From assembly GCF_025643595.1 (NCBI RefSeq), contig NZ_CP102826.1, positions 1,674,001 through 1,738,000 of the forward strand: a stretch of DNA of 64,000 bases, given 5' to 3'. Source of the DNA: Saccharopolyspora rosea. Lineage in GTDB: Bacteria; Actinomycetota; Actinomycetes; Mycobacteriales; Pseudonocardiaceae. Shown piece after piece: positions 8,541 through 15,046 of the stretch (positions are counted from its first letter, which is position 1; each line of letters starts with the position of its first letter). The translations under genes were made by a program, and so were the position numbers. Below the pieces are notes generated by a model. It was not told the origin of the DNA, made no database searches, and worked only from the letters and a program-made list of their open reading frames with translations.

Positions 8541-9533
8541 GTGAACGCTACCGAGGCACCAGCCGAGCGCGTCGTGCAGAACCTGTTCCCCAGCGTCCGG
8601 TGCACTGTGGACGAACTCCTCGGCGACTACCGCGACAGCTACGCCGAGCTGCACGCCCTGATCCGAGCGGGCGTCGACGAGGGCAGGCGCGAGCGCAACG
8701 AGTGCTCCCTCCCGCTGCTCGTGCACGCCGCCGAGACCGGGGACCCGGCACCGGCCGTGCCCATCGCGGCGGTGCACGCGCTGTGGTGGCGCGCGGCCAA
8801 CGCCCTCGACGACACCGCCGACGGCGACGCCGTGGGCACCCTCTACGGGGCACCCACCGGCGCGATGCTGCTGGCCGCGCTGGACTGCGGCTACGTCCTG
8901 CCGCTGCGGTTGCTGACCGGGCTCGGGGTCCCGCAGTCGATGCGCTCGGCGCTGCTCGCGGACTTCATGGACGGCTGGACCGCTGCCCACAACGGCCAGA
9001 TCCGGGACCTGGTCCACGAGGCGGGCACCGTCGACTGCGACGCCGTGCTGGCCACCTACCGGGACAAGAGCGGGTCCGCCTACCGGATGGCCGCGGGCAT
9101 GTCGGCCCGGCTGGCCGGGTGCGACGACGACCGGATCCGGAGCTGGCGGCGGTTCGGCACCACCCTCGGCCTGCTCGCCCAGATCCGCAACGACGCCGAG
9201 GACGTCGCCGACGGACCCGCCGAGGACCTCAAGAACGGCACGGCGACCTACCTGCTCGCCCGCCTGCTCGACAGCGCGTCCGAACCGCACCGGCAGGACC
9301 TCCTCGCCCAACTGCGGCGCGCCCGGCACGACCTGGCCGCACGCCAGGACCTCCGACGACAACTGCTCGACCGGCGGGAACTCGTGCACGAGCACATCGA
9401 AGAGCTGCGCATCGAGGCGCACGCGATCCTCGACGACCTCGACGGCGACCCGCTCTTCGTCGACGCCCTCCGCACCCGCGTCGACGCCGCGGCGCACGAT
9501 CCGACGGCGCCGCTGGCGACGACCAGCTCCTAG
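8541..9533 (+). CDS. Polyprenyl synthetase-like protein (trans-isoprenyl diphosphate synthase fold, ComQ-like features)
   Basis: A 330-residue all-helical protein of the isoprenoid synthase type I fold. The first Asp-rich motif is intact (LDDTAD, Asp90/91/94), a K-S-G site follows (about 176-178), and the second motif is NDAED (217-221) with the first Asp replaced by Asn, then EDLKNGTATYLL. GTG at 8541 has a GGAGG six bases upstream. Known family members condense isopentenyl diphosphate with allylic diphosphates; Asn-type second motifs occur in peptide-modifying ComQ and other divergent members. No other isoprenoid gene is nearby; downstream lie a small membrane protein, a sensor kinase and a NarL-type regulator. 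Confidence 0.75.
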   Translation: MNATEAPAERVVQNLFPSVRCTVDELLGDYRDSYAELHALIRAGVDEGRRERNECSLPLLVHAAETGDPAPAVPIAAVHALWWRAANALDDTADGDAVGTLYGAPTGAMLLAALDCGYVLPLRLLTGLGVPQSMRSALLADFMDGWTAAHNGQIRDLVHEAGTVDCDAVLATYRDKSGSAYRMAAGMSARLAGCDDDRIRSWRRFGTTLGLLAQIRNDAEDVADGPAEDLKNGTATYLLARLLDSASEPHRQDLLAQLRRARHDLAARQDLRRQLLDRRELVHEHIEELRIEAHAILDDLDGDPLFVDALRTRVDAAAHDPTAPLATTSS

Positions 9534-9651
9534 CGCAGCCGCGGAGGAACGGCGTGTGGCCCGCCGGATGTCCGGTTCCTGACAGTTGTCACGACGAGGC
9601 GGTGGACAACGTCGCTACCAGCGGGAACGCCCGCCGATCAGGATTGAGGGC

Positions 9652-10074
9652 ATGGCGAAGCAGATGAGCCCGACCGTGACCGACCCGGACGCCCGCGAGA
9701 AGCTGCACCTCGCCCGGGTTCTGCTCGGTGGCTATGCGGCAGTGAGCGTGCTCACGCTACTGGCGATCGTGGTGTTCAGCGGTAATCCCGACATCGTCAC
9801 CGATGCGGTGTGGATCCGCGGCTCGATCATCGCCGTCGCTTCGCTGATCACCTTCGCGATCGGTGTGTCGATGGCCAAGGGCTCGCGGAGCAGCTACCGC
9901 AGGCTCCAGATCATCGCGCTGGCCCAGGTGGTGGCGATCATCGTGATCGAGTCCGTCCCCGGCTCCTTCCCGGTCTGGTTCAAGATCGCGAACGGGGTGT
10001 GCGGTGCGCTGCTGATCACCGTCGTCCTGCTGACCTTCGCACGGACCGTGCGCGCCACCTTCGCGGCCCGGTGA
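9652..10074 (+). CDS. Small four-helix membrane protein, unknown function
   Basis: A 140-residue protein with a charged N-terminal 20 residues and four hydrophobic segments (about 24-44, 58-78, 87-106, 112-134), hence an integral membrane protein. ATG at 9652 is chosen for the GAGGG six bases upstream; an in-frame start at 9586 would add a proline/arginine-rich stretch. I do not recognise the family. It lies 48 bp before the sensor kinase gene and reads in the same direction, so a role as accessory or target of that two-component system is possible but unproven. Confidence 0.75.
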   Translation: MAKQMSPTVTDPDAREKLHLARVLLGGYAAVSVLTLLAIVVFSGNPDIVTDAVWIRGSIIAVASLITFAIGVSMAKGSRSSYRRLQIIALAQVVAIIVIESVPGSFPVWFKIANGVCGALLITVVLLTFARTVRATFAAR

Positions 10075-10109
10075 TCACAACGTCCGCACAGGCCCCGCTC
10101 GCGCAGCGG

Positions 10110-10115
10110 TACGGT
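10110..10115 (+). promoter_or_regulatory. -10 element of a probable leaderless promoter for the sensor kinase
   Basis: TACGGT ends exactly 7 bases before the GTG at 10123, so transcription would start on or next to the start codon. No Shine-Dalgarno sequence is present in that gap. Confidence 0.5.
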
Positions 10116-10122
10116 CGCCGAC

Positions 10123-11217
10123 GTGGCTGGCGAGGGGGAGTCCGCGGAACTGCGCGGCCTGGACGAGCGGCGTCGGCTGCTGCTCTCGCTGGGCATGCTC
10201 TGCTACCCGTTCCTCGCGGCCGCAGGCGTCGACCAGTACACGCGCGGCGCCGGCCTCGTCGTCTGCTACCTGCTGTTGGTGGCCATCTCCGCTTGCTACC
10301 TGGCCATCGTGGTGGCCTCGATGCGATCGGCGTGGCGGGTCTACTGGTGGCTGCTGGCGGTGCTGACGGTGCTGGCCGTGCTGGTCGCGCCGCTGGCCCG
10401 CGAGAACGTGCTGATCCTCGCCGCGCTGGTCGTGCCGTCGGCAGCGGCGCGCGCCGACGACCGAACGGCGTCGGCTCTCGTGGTTCTGGGTGCCGCAGCG
10501 TGCGTAGTCGTGCCGATGGTGGTGCCTGGTTGGAGCACCGACGCGAGCTGGTACTACGCGGTGGCCGTGGTGTTCACCGCGCTGTTGGTCCACGCCTTCA
10601 GCCGCACCGCCACGGCGAACCAGCAGCTGCGCGAGGCCAGGGCTGAGGTGGCCAGGCTGGCCACCGAGGCCGAACGCAATCGGATCGCCCGCGATCTGCA
10701 CGACCTGCTGGGCCACTCGCTCACCGCCATCACCATGAAGAGCAGCCTGGCCCGGAAGCTGGCCGTCGGCGCACCTCCCGCGGCGCTGGCCGAGATGGAA
10801 TCGGTGGAGCAACTGTCCCGTCATGCGCTGGCCGACGTGCGGGCTGCGGTGTCCGGGTACCGGGACGTCACGCTCGCCGGCGAGCTCGCCCGTGGCCGGG
10901 AGCTGCTGCGGGCGGCGGGGGTCGTCGCCGACCTGCCCACCGCCTGCGACGGGGTGCCGGAGGAACGGCAGGAACTGTTCGCCTGGGTCGTCCGGGAAGG
11001 GTTGACGAACGTGGTGCGGCACGCGCGGGCCAGCCGGTGCACGGTGGAGCTCACCGCGTCCTCCGTGGAGGTGCGCGACGACGGGGTCGGCGGCCCTGCA
11101 GGCGCGGGGTCCGGGCTGGACGGTCTGCGCGCCAGGGTGACCGCGGCCGGTGGAGCGCTGACCGCTGGCCCGGCGCAACCCCGCGGGTGGTCACTGCGGG
11201 TGGAGGTGTCGGCATGA
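10123..11217 (+). CDS. Sensor histidine kinase (HisKA_3/DesK type)
   Basis: A 364-residue membrane kinase. About five membrane segments fill residues 20-160, followed by a short coiled segment and the dimerisation/phosphoacceptor helix RIARDLHDLLGHSL with His193. The HATPase_c domain (about 275-362) has EGLTNVVRHARA (N-box) and VRDDGVGGPAGAGSGLDGLRAR (G boxes). There is no extracellular sensor domain, so it probably senses something within the membrane, as DesK does. The start codon GTG has no ribosome site but a -10 element at the leaderless distance. The stop overlaps the regulator start by 4 bp (ATGA); the two form a two-component pair. Confidence 0.93.
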   Translation: MAGEGESAELRGLDERRRLLLSLGMLCYPFLAAAGVDQYTRGAGLVVCYLLLVAISACYLAIVVASMRSAWRVYWWLLAVLTVLAVLVAPLARENVLILAALVVPSAAARADDRTASALVVLGAAACVVVPMVVPGWSTDASWYYAVAVVFTALLVHAFSRTATANQQLREARAEVARLATEAERNRIARDLHDLLGHSLTAITMKSSLARKLAVGAPPAALAEMESVEQLSRHALADVRAAVSGYRDVTLAGELARGRELLRAAGVVADLPTACDGVPEERQELFAWVVREGLTNVVRHARASRCTVELTASSVEVRDDGVGGPAGAGSGLDGLRARVTAAGGALTAGPAQPRGWSLRVEVSA

Positions 11218-11822
11218 CGATCCGGCTGCTGCTCGCCGACGACCAAGAGCTGGTCCGCCAGGCACTGCGCGCACTGCTCGACCTCGAACCGGACTTCGAG
11301 GTGGTGGCCTCGGTCGGCCGCGGCGACGAGGTGACGACCGCGGCGCTGGAGCACCGCCCGGACGTCGCGCTGCTGGACATCGACATGCCCGGGCTGGACG
11401 GCCTCGCGGCGGCCGCCGTGCTCACCGCACAGGTGCCCGACTGCCGCGTGGTCATCCTGACCACCTTCGGCCGCACCGGTTACCTACGCCGAGCCATGGA
11501 GGCAGGCGCCGTCGGGTTCGTCGTGAAGGACGCCCCGGCTGACGCGCTCGCCGACGCAATCCGGCGGGTGATCGCCGGCGAGCGGGTGGTGGATCCGGCG
11601 CTGGCCGCGGCCACGCTGGCGGCAGGTGAGTCACCGCTCACCGCCCGCGAACGCGACGTGCTCATCGCGGCTCGCTCCGGCGCCACCGTAGCCGAGATCG
11701 CGGCTCGGCTGTACCTCGCCGAGGGCACCGTGCGGAACTACCTGTCCGGGGCCACCACCAAGACCGGCACCCGCAACCGGATGGAGGCCGTGCGAGTGGC
11801 CGACGAGCGCGGCTGGCTGTAA
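11214..11822 (+). CDS. NarL/FixJ-type response regulator
   Basis: A 202-residue regulator with a receiver domain (1-120; acidic pair Asp9/Asp10, phosphoacceptor Asp55 in LLDIDMPG, Thr in ILTTFGR, Lys in VVKDAP) and a LuxR-type helix-turn-helix (about 138-200; PLTARERDVLIAARSGATVAEIAARLYLAEGTVRNYLS). Start codon and kinase stop share ATGA, so the two are translationally coupled. It resembles DesR/ComA-class regulators. Its targets are unknown; the adjacent small membrane protein and prenyl synthase genes are candidates by position. Confidence 0.93.
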   Translation: MTIRLLLADDQELVRQALRALLDLEPDFEVVASVGRGDEVTTAALEHRPDVALLDIDMPGLDGLAAAAVLTAQVPDCRVVILTTFGRTGYLRRAMEAGAVGFVVKDAPADALADAIRRVIAGERVVDPALAAATLAAGESPLTARERDVLIAARSGATVAEIAARLYLAEGTVRNYLSGATTKTGTRNRMEAVRVADERGWL

Positions 11823-12243
11823 CCACCTCTCCCCGCGTCGCACCTGGGCCAGTCAGTCCAGGTCGGCTGGACAGGCCCGAACGCCGCGGTCTCGGCTTGC
11901 TCGGCCGTGCCACCCTCGCGGAGTTGGCCGTGCTCGCCGCGGCCGGTGAACGGCTCAGCGATGTGGAAGAACCTGACGAGCGAAGGAATCCGCAGCCCAA
12001 GGCTGGTGTGACCGCTGCTGGTGCCCCCGGTGCGACTCGAACGCACACTGGACGGATTTTGAGTCCGCTGCCTCTGCCGATTGGGCTACGGGGGCTGGTG
12101 CGTGTCAGCATACGCGACCGCTGATCAACCTCGGCGGTCAGGGGCTCCTCGTGGGCGTTCCGGGCGAGGGGCTGGTCGTCGTGATCGCGGCGGGTTAGGT
12201 TCGCGGGACTTCGGGCGTGGTCGGACGAGTGCCGGAGGTCGTG
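11823..12243. other. Intergenic region holding the tRNA gene; unassigned remainder
   Basis: Besides the tRNA at 12019-12095 this 421-bp space contains about 190 bp (11860-12015) with coding-like base composition but no start, ribosome site or recognisable domain. It could be the worn remains of a gene next to the tRNA; I found no integrase motif and no second copy of the tRNA 3' end to mark an integrated element. Confidence 0.5.
12019..12095 (-). tRNA. tRNA with anticodon CAA (annotated Leu), short variable loop
   Basis: Reading the minus strand from 12095, the acceptor stem is GCCCCCG/CGGGGGC (7 bp), the anticodon stem GCGGA/TCCGT closes the loop CTCAAAA (anticodon CAA, codon UUG), and the T arm is GTGCG-TTCGAGT-CGCAC. 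The variable loop is only 5 bases (CCAGT), and a discriminator A plus encoded CCA end the gene. The D arm (GCC...GGC) is 3 bp. Folding is convincing, and a tRNA-Leu near pdtaR is also known in mycobacteria. The odd point is the class I variable loop, because bacterial leucine tRNAs normally have a long variable arm. Confidence 0.85.
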
Positions 12244-13635
12244 ATGGTCGATGGTGCCGGGGTCGAGGAGCGGGACGGGGATGCCGCGGCGGCCGGGTTG
12301 CGGCGGAGTCTGAAGAACCGGCACCTGCAGATGATCGCGTTGGGCGGGATCATCGGGGCGAGTCTGTTCATCGGCAGCGGGGCGGTGATCGCCACCGTCG
12401 GGCCCGCGGCGGTGCTGTCGTACGCGCTGGGTGGGCTGGTCGTCGTGCTCGTGATGCGGATGCTCGGGGAGATGGCGAGCGCGGAGCCGACGCTCGGGTC
12501 GTTCATGGAGTACGCGCGGAGTTCGCTGGGGGACTGGGCCGGGTTCACGATCGGCTGGCTGTACTGGTACTTCTGGGTGGGCGTCGTCGCGTTCGAGGCC
12601 GTGGCCGGGGCGAAGTTGCTGCACCCGCTGTTGCCCGCGGTGCCGCAGTGGGTGTTCTCGCTGCTGTTGATGCTGTTGCTCACCGCTACGAACCTGGTGT
12701 CGGTGCGGTCGTTCGGGGAGACCGAGTTCTGGTTGGCCTCGATCAAGGTGTTCACCATCGTCGCGTTCCTGGTGTGCGGCGTGCTGTTCGTGCTCGGGTG
12801 GTGGCCGGGGGCGCACCTGTCGGTCGGCAACATCGGGCTGGACGGGTTCTTCGCGAACGGCGGGTTCGCGGTGGTGCACGGCGTGGTCATCGTCGTCTTC
12901 TCGTACTTCGGCACGGAGATCGTCACGATCGTCTCCGCCGAGTCCGACGAGCCGTCGCGGTCGGTCGCCAAGGCCACCCGGGCGGTGGTGTGGCGGGTGC
13001 TGATGTTCTACGTCGGCTCGGTGGCCCTGCTGGTGATGATCACGCCCTGGCGGCAGATCCCCAGCGACACCAGTCCGTTCGCCGCGGCGTTCGCGCGGTT
13101 CGGGCTGCCGGGGGCCGAGCTGGTGGTCAACGCGGTCGTGTTCACCGCCGCGCTGTCGGTGCTCAACTCCGGGCTCTACACCGCTTCCCGGATGCTTTTC
13201 GCGTTGCACGGGCGGGGTTTCGCGCCCGGGTGGATCCGGGACGTCAACGCCCGGGGCGTGCCGTGGAAGGCGATCCTGATCTCCACCCTCGTCGGCTACG
13301 TCGCGGTGGCGATGAGCTACGTGGCTCCGAACACGGTCTTCTACTTCATCGTCAACTCGGCCGGGGCGGTGGCGTTGTTCGTCTACGCGATGATCGCGCT
13401 GTCGCAGCTGCGGATGCGGCGTCGGCTGGAGCGGGAGGCGCCGGAGCGGCTGAAGTTGCGGATGTGGTTGTTCCCCTACCTGACGTGGGCGACGCTGGTC
13501 GTCATACTCGCCGTGCTGGTCACCATGGCGGCCATCGAGGACAGCAGGTCGCAGCTGGTGCTCAGCCTGGTGAGCCTGGCCGCGATCCTGCTCGTCTACG
13601 TTGGACTCGTGCGGCCCCGCCGACGCGGGGTGTGA
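12244..13635 (+). CDS. Amino-acid permease of the APC family (GabP/AnsP-like)
   Basis: A 463-residue transporter with twelve hydrophobic segments. The N-terminus has the family signature LKNRHLQMIALGGIIGASLFIGSG (cytosolic stretch into helix 1, with the unwound GGIIG substrate loop), and FSYFGTEIVTIVSAESDEP is the helix 6 region typical of the amino-acid transporter (AAT) branch that includes GABA, proline and aromatic-acid permeases. ATG at 12244 has GGAGG five bases upstream. It is a proton-coupled uptake system; the individual amino acid cannot be assigned. It lies alone between the tRNA and pdtaR. Confidence 0.9.
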   Translation: MVDGAGVEERDGDAAAAGLRRSLKNRHLQMIALGGIIGASLFIGSGAVIATVGPAAVLSYALGGLVVVLVMRMLGEMASAEPTLGSFMEYARSSLGDWAGFTIGWLYWYFWVGVVAFEAVAGAKLLHPLLPAVPQWVFSLLLMLLLTATNLVSVRSFGETEFWLASIKVFTIVAFLVCGVLFVLGWWPGAHLSVGNIGLDGFFANGGFAVVHGVVIVVFSYFGTEIVTIVSAESDEPSRSVAKATRAVVWRVLMFYVGSVALLVMITPWRQIPSDTSPFAAAFARFGLPGAELVVNAVVFTAALSVLNSGLYTASRMLFALHGRGFAPGWIRDVNARGVPWKAILISTLVGYVAVAMSYVAPNTVFYFIVNSAGAVALFVYAMIALSQLRMRRRLEREAPERLKLRMWLFPYLTWATLVVILAVLVTMAAIEDSRSQLVLSLVSLAAILLVYVGLVRPRRRGV

Positions 13636-13768
13636 TCAACTGCTCGTGGTGGATCGATGAGGTCATGGTCACGCCGCCGCTGCGCGTCAGGGGAAGGCCA
13701 CGACCGGTAAGCTGCACTTTCCGGTGCGACAACCGCACCGGCGGAACCGATACGACCAGGAGGATCCG

Positions 13769-14380
13769 GTGACCACGCCGGCTGCCGAGGACCCACGCGA
13801 GGCAAAGCCCGTCGAACGTCGCGTACTCGTGGCCGAGGACGAGGCGTTGATCAGGCTCGATCTGGTGGAGATGCTCCGCGAAGAGGGCTACCAGGTCGTC
13901 GGCGAGGCCGGTGACGGGCAGGAGGCCGTCCGGCTCGCCGAGGAACTGCGGCCCGACCTGGTGATCCTGGACATCAAGATGCCGAAGATGGACGGTATCG
14001 AGGCGGCGTCCAACATCGCGGGCGAGCGGATCGCGCCGGTGGTGATCCTGACCGCGTTCAGCCAGCGGGACCTGGTGGAGCGGGCGCGGGACGCGGGTGC
14101 GATGGCCTACCTGGTCAAGCCGTTCGCCAAGCGCGACCTGGTGCCCGCGATCGAGCTGGCCGTCTCCCGGTTCACCGAGGTCCAGGCCCTGGAGGCGGAG
14201 GTCGCCGACCTCAACGAGCGGTTGGAGGCCCGCAAGGCCATCGAGCGGGCCAAGGGCCTGCTGATGACCAAGCACAACATGTCGGAGCCCGAGTCGTTCC
14301 GCTGGTTGCAGCGCACCGCCATGGACCGCCGCACCACGATGAAGGCGGTGGCCCAGGCAGTGCTCGACAACCTCTCCTGA
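13769..14380 (+). CDS. pdtaR: ANTAR-domain response regulator (PdtaR-like)
   Basis: A 203-residue antiterminator-type regulator. Receiver domain about 15-130: VLVAEDEALIRLD, phosphoacceptor Asp68 in VILDIKMPKMDG, LTAFSQ and VKPF with the conserved Lys. A coiled linker leads to a three-helix ANTAR RNA-binding domain (about 140-200; RLEARKAIERAKGLLMTKHNMSEPESFRWLQRTAMDRR). GTG at 13769 has AGGAGG six bases before it. In mycobacteria the orthologue Rv1626 is phosphorylated by PdtaS and binds paired hairpin RNAs to control ethanolamine/PE-PPE type transcripts; position upstream of polA is conserved there too. A dispersed repeat begins three bases after its stop. Confidence 0.93.
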   Translation: MTTPAAEDPREAKPVERRVLVAEDEALIRLDLVEMLREEGYQVVGEAGDGQEAVRLAEELRPDLVILDIKMPKMDGIEAASNIAGERIAPVVILTAFSQRDLVERARDAGAMAYLVKPFAKRDLVPAIELAVSRFTEVQALEAEVADLNERLEARKAIERAKGLLMTKHNMSEPESFRWLQRTAMDRRTTMKAVAQAVLDNLS

Positions 14381-14382
14381 GC

Positions 14383-14528
14383 TGAGAGCCTGTCTTCGAA
14401 CTCTTTTTGGGTGGCGGTGCCGGTGGCGGAACCTCAGCGGCCCGCCCGTCACCCGACCACCACCCCCCACGGAGGCGCTGACGCGCCGCAGTCACATCGG
14501 CTCCGGGCGCCCCGCCTGATGTATGCCC
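14383..14528. repeat. Dispersed ~145-bp intergenic element, copy 1
   Basis: Begins tgagagcctgtcttcgaa three bases past the pdtaR stop and ends cctgatgtatgccc. The same ends and most of the interior recur in inverse orientation at 59136-59280, where the element again starts at a stop codon. The core holds a small inverted repeat (ggcgc-tgac-gcgcc). Thirty bases (14411-14440) are identical to 52552-52581. Confidence 0.85.
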
Positions 14529-14538
14529 TCTGTTCTGC

Positions 14539-14982
14539 TCAGGCCGGTGGCTTGTCGCGGAGCACGCAGGTCAGGTGCGCCGAGCAGGTGCGCCTGCCCT
14601 GCTCGTCGGTGATGGTGATCTCGTAGGTCGCGGTGGCCCGGCCGCGGTGCAGGGGCGTGGCCTCGGCCGTGACGATGCCCTCGGTGGCCGCGCGGTGGTG
14701 GGTGCACGACAGCTCCAGGCCGAGAGCGACCCGGTCGGCCCCGGCGTGCAGGGCCGCCGCGATCGAACCCACGGTCTCGGCCAGCGCCGCGTTCGCACCG
14801 CCGTGCAGCAGGCCGTAGGGCTGGCGGTTGCCGGCCACCGGCATGGTCCCGACCACTCGATCGGGGCTCCACTCGGTGAGCTTGATGCCGAGGCGTTCGG
14901 TGAGCTGCTCCTCGGTTGCGGTCAAGACGCGGTTGAGATCGTCTTCGCTGGTCATGGCTGTCGTGCCGGGGTTGTCGGGCAC
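14539..14982 (-). CDS. PaaI-family hotdog thioesterase
   Basis: A 147-residue hotdog-fold protein. The signature NRQPYGLLHGGANAALAETVGSIAA (about 60-85) contains the HGG loop and the catalytic Glu of PaaI/YdiI-type acyl-CoA thioesterases; THHRAATEGIVTAEATPLHRGRATATYEI is the beta-sheet core. The GTG at 14982 is chosen over the ATG at 14955 because AAGGAGGGG sits eight bases before the GTG and nothing resembling a ribosome site precedes the ATG. It probably hydrolyses aromatic or 1,4-dihydroxy-naphthoyl-type CoA esters, or acts as general housekeeping thioesterase. Divergent from polA, convergent with pdtaR. Confidence 0.9.
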   Translation of the reverse strand: MPDNPGTTAMTSEDDLNRVLTATEEQLTERLGIKLTEWSPDRVVGTMPVAGNRQPYGLLHGGANAALAETVGSIAAALHAGADRVALGLELSCTHHRAATEGIVTAEATPLHRGRATATYEITITDEQGRRTCSAHLTCVLRDKPPA

Positions 14983-15030
14983 CGCTGGCCCCTCCTTCGC
15001 CTCCGCTGACCGGGTGTCAGGAGCAAAGCC

Positions 15031-15036
15031 TAGACT
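15031..15036 (+). promoter_or_regulatory. -10 element of a probable leaderless promoter for polA
   Basis: TAGACT ends 7 bases before the GTG/ATG start pair at 15044/15047; a ctgacc (15006-15011) could be the -35. No ribosome site lies within 15 bases of the start. Confidence 0.55.
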
Positions 15037-15046
15037 CGCCGCCGTG

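Noticed and set aside
8294-9667. 457-codon plus-strand frame overlapping the prenyl synthase gene
   Set aside because: It runs out of frame through a well-supported gene and becomes Arg/Pro-rich; it is a shadow.
11860-12100. Integrated element at the tRNA gene
   Set aside because: No integrase, no direct repeat of the tRNA 3' end and no cargo genes; the tRNA is next to ordinary chromosomal genes.
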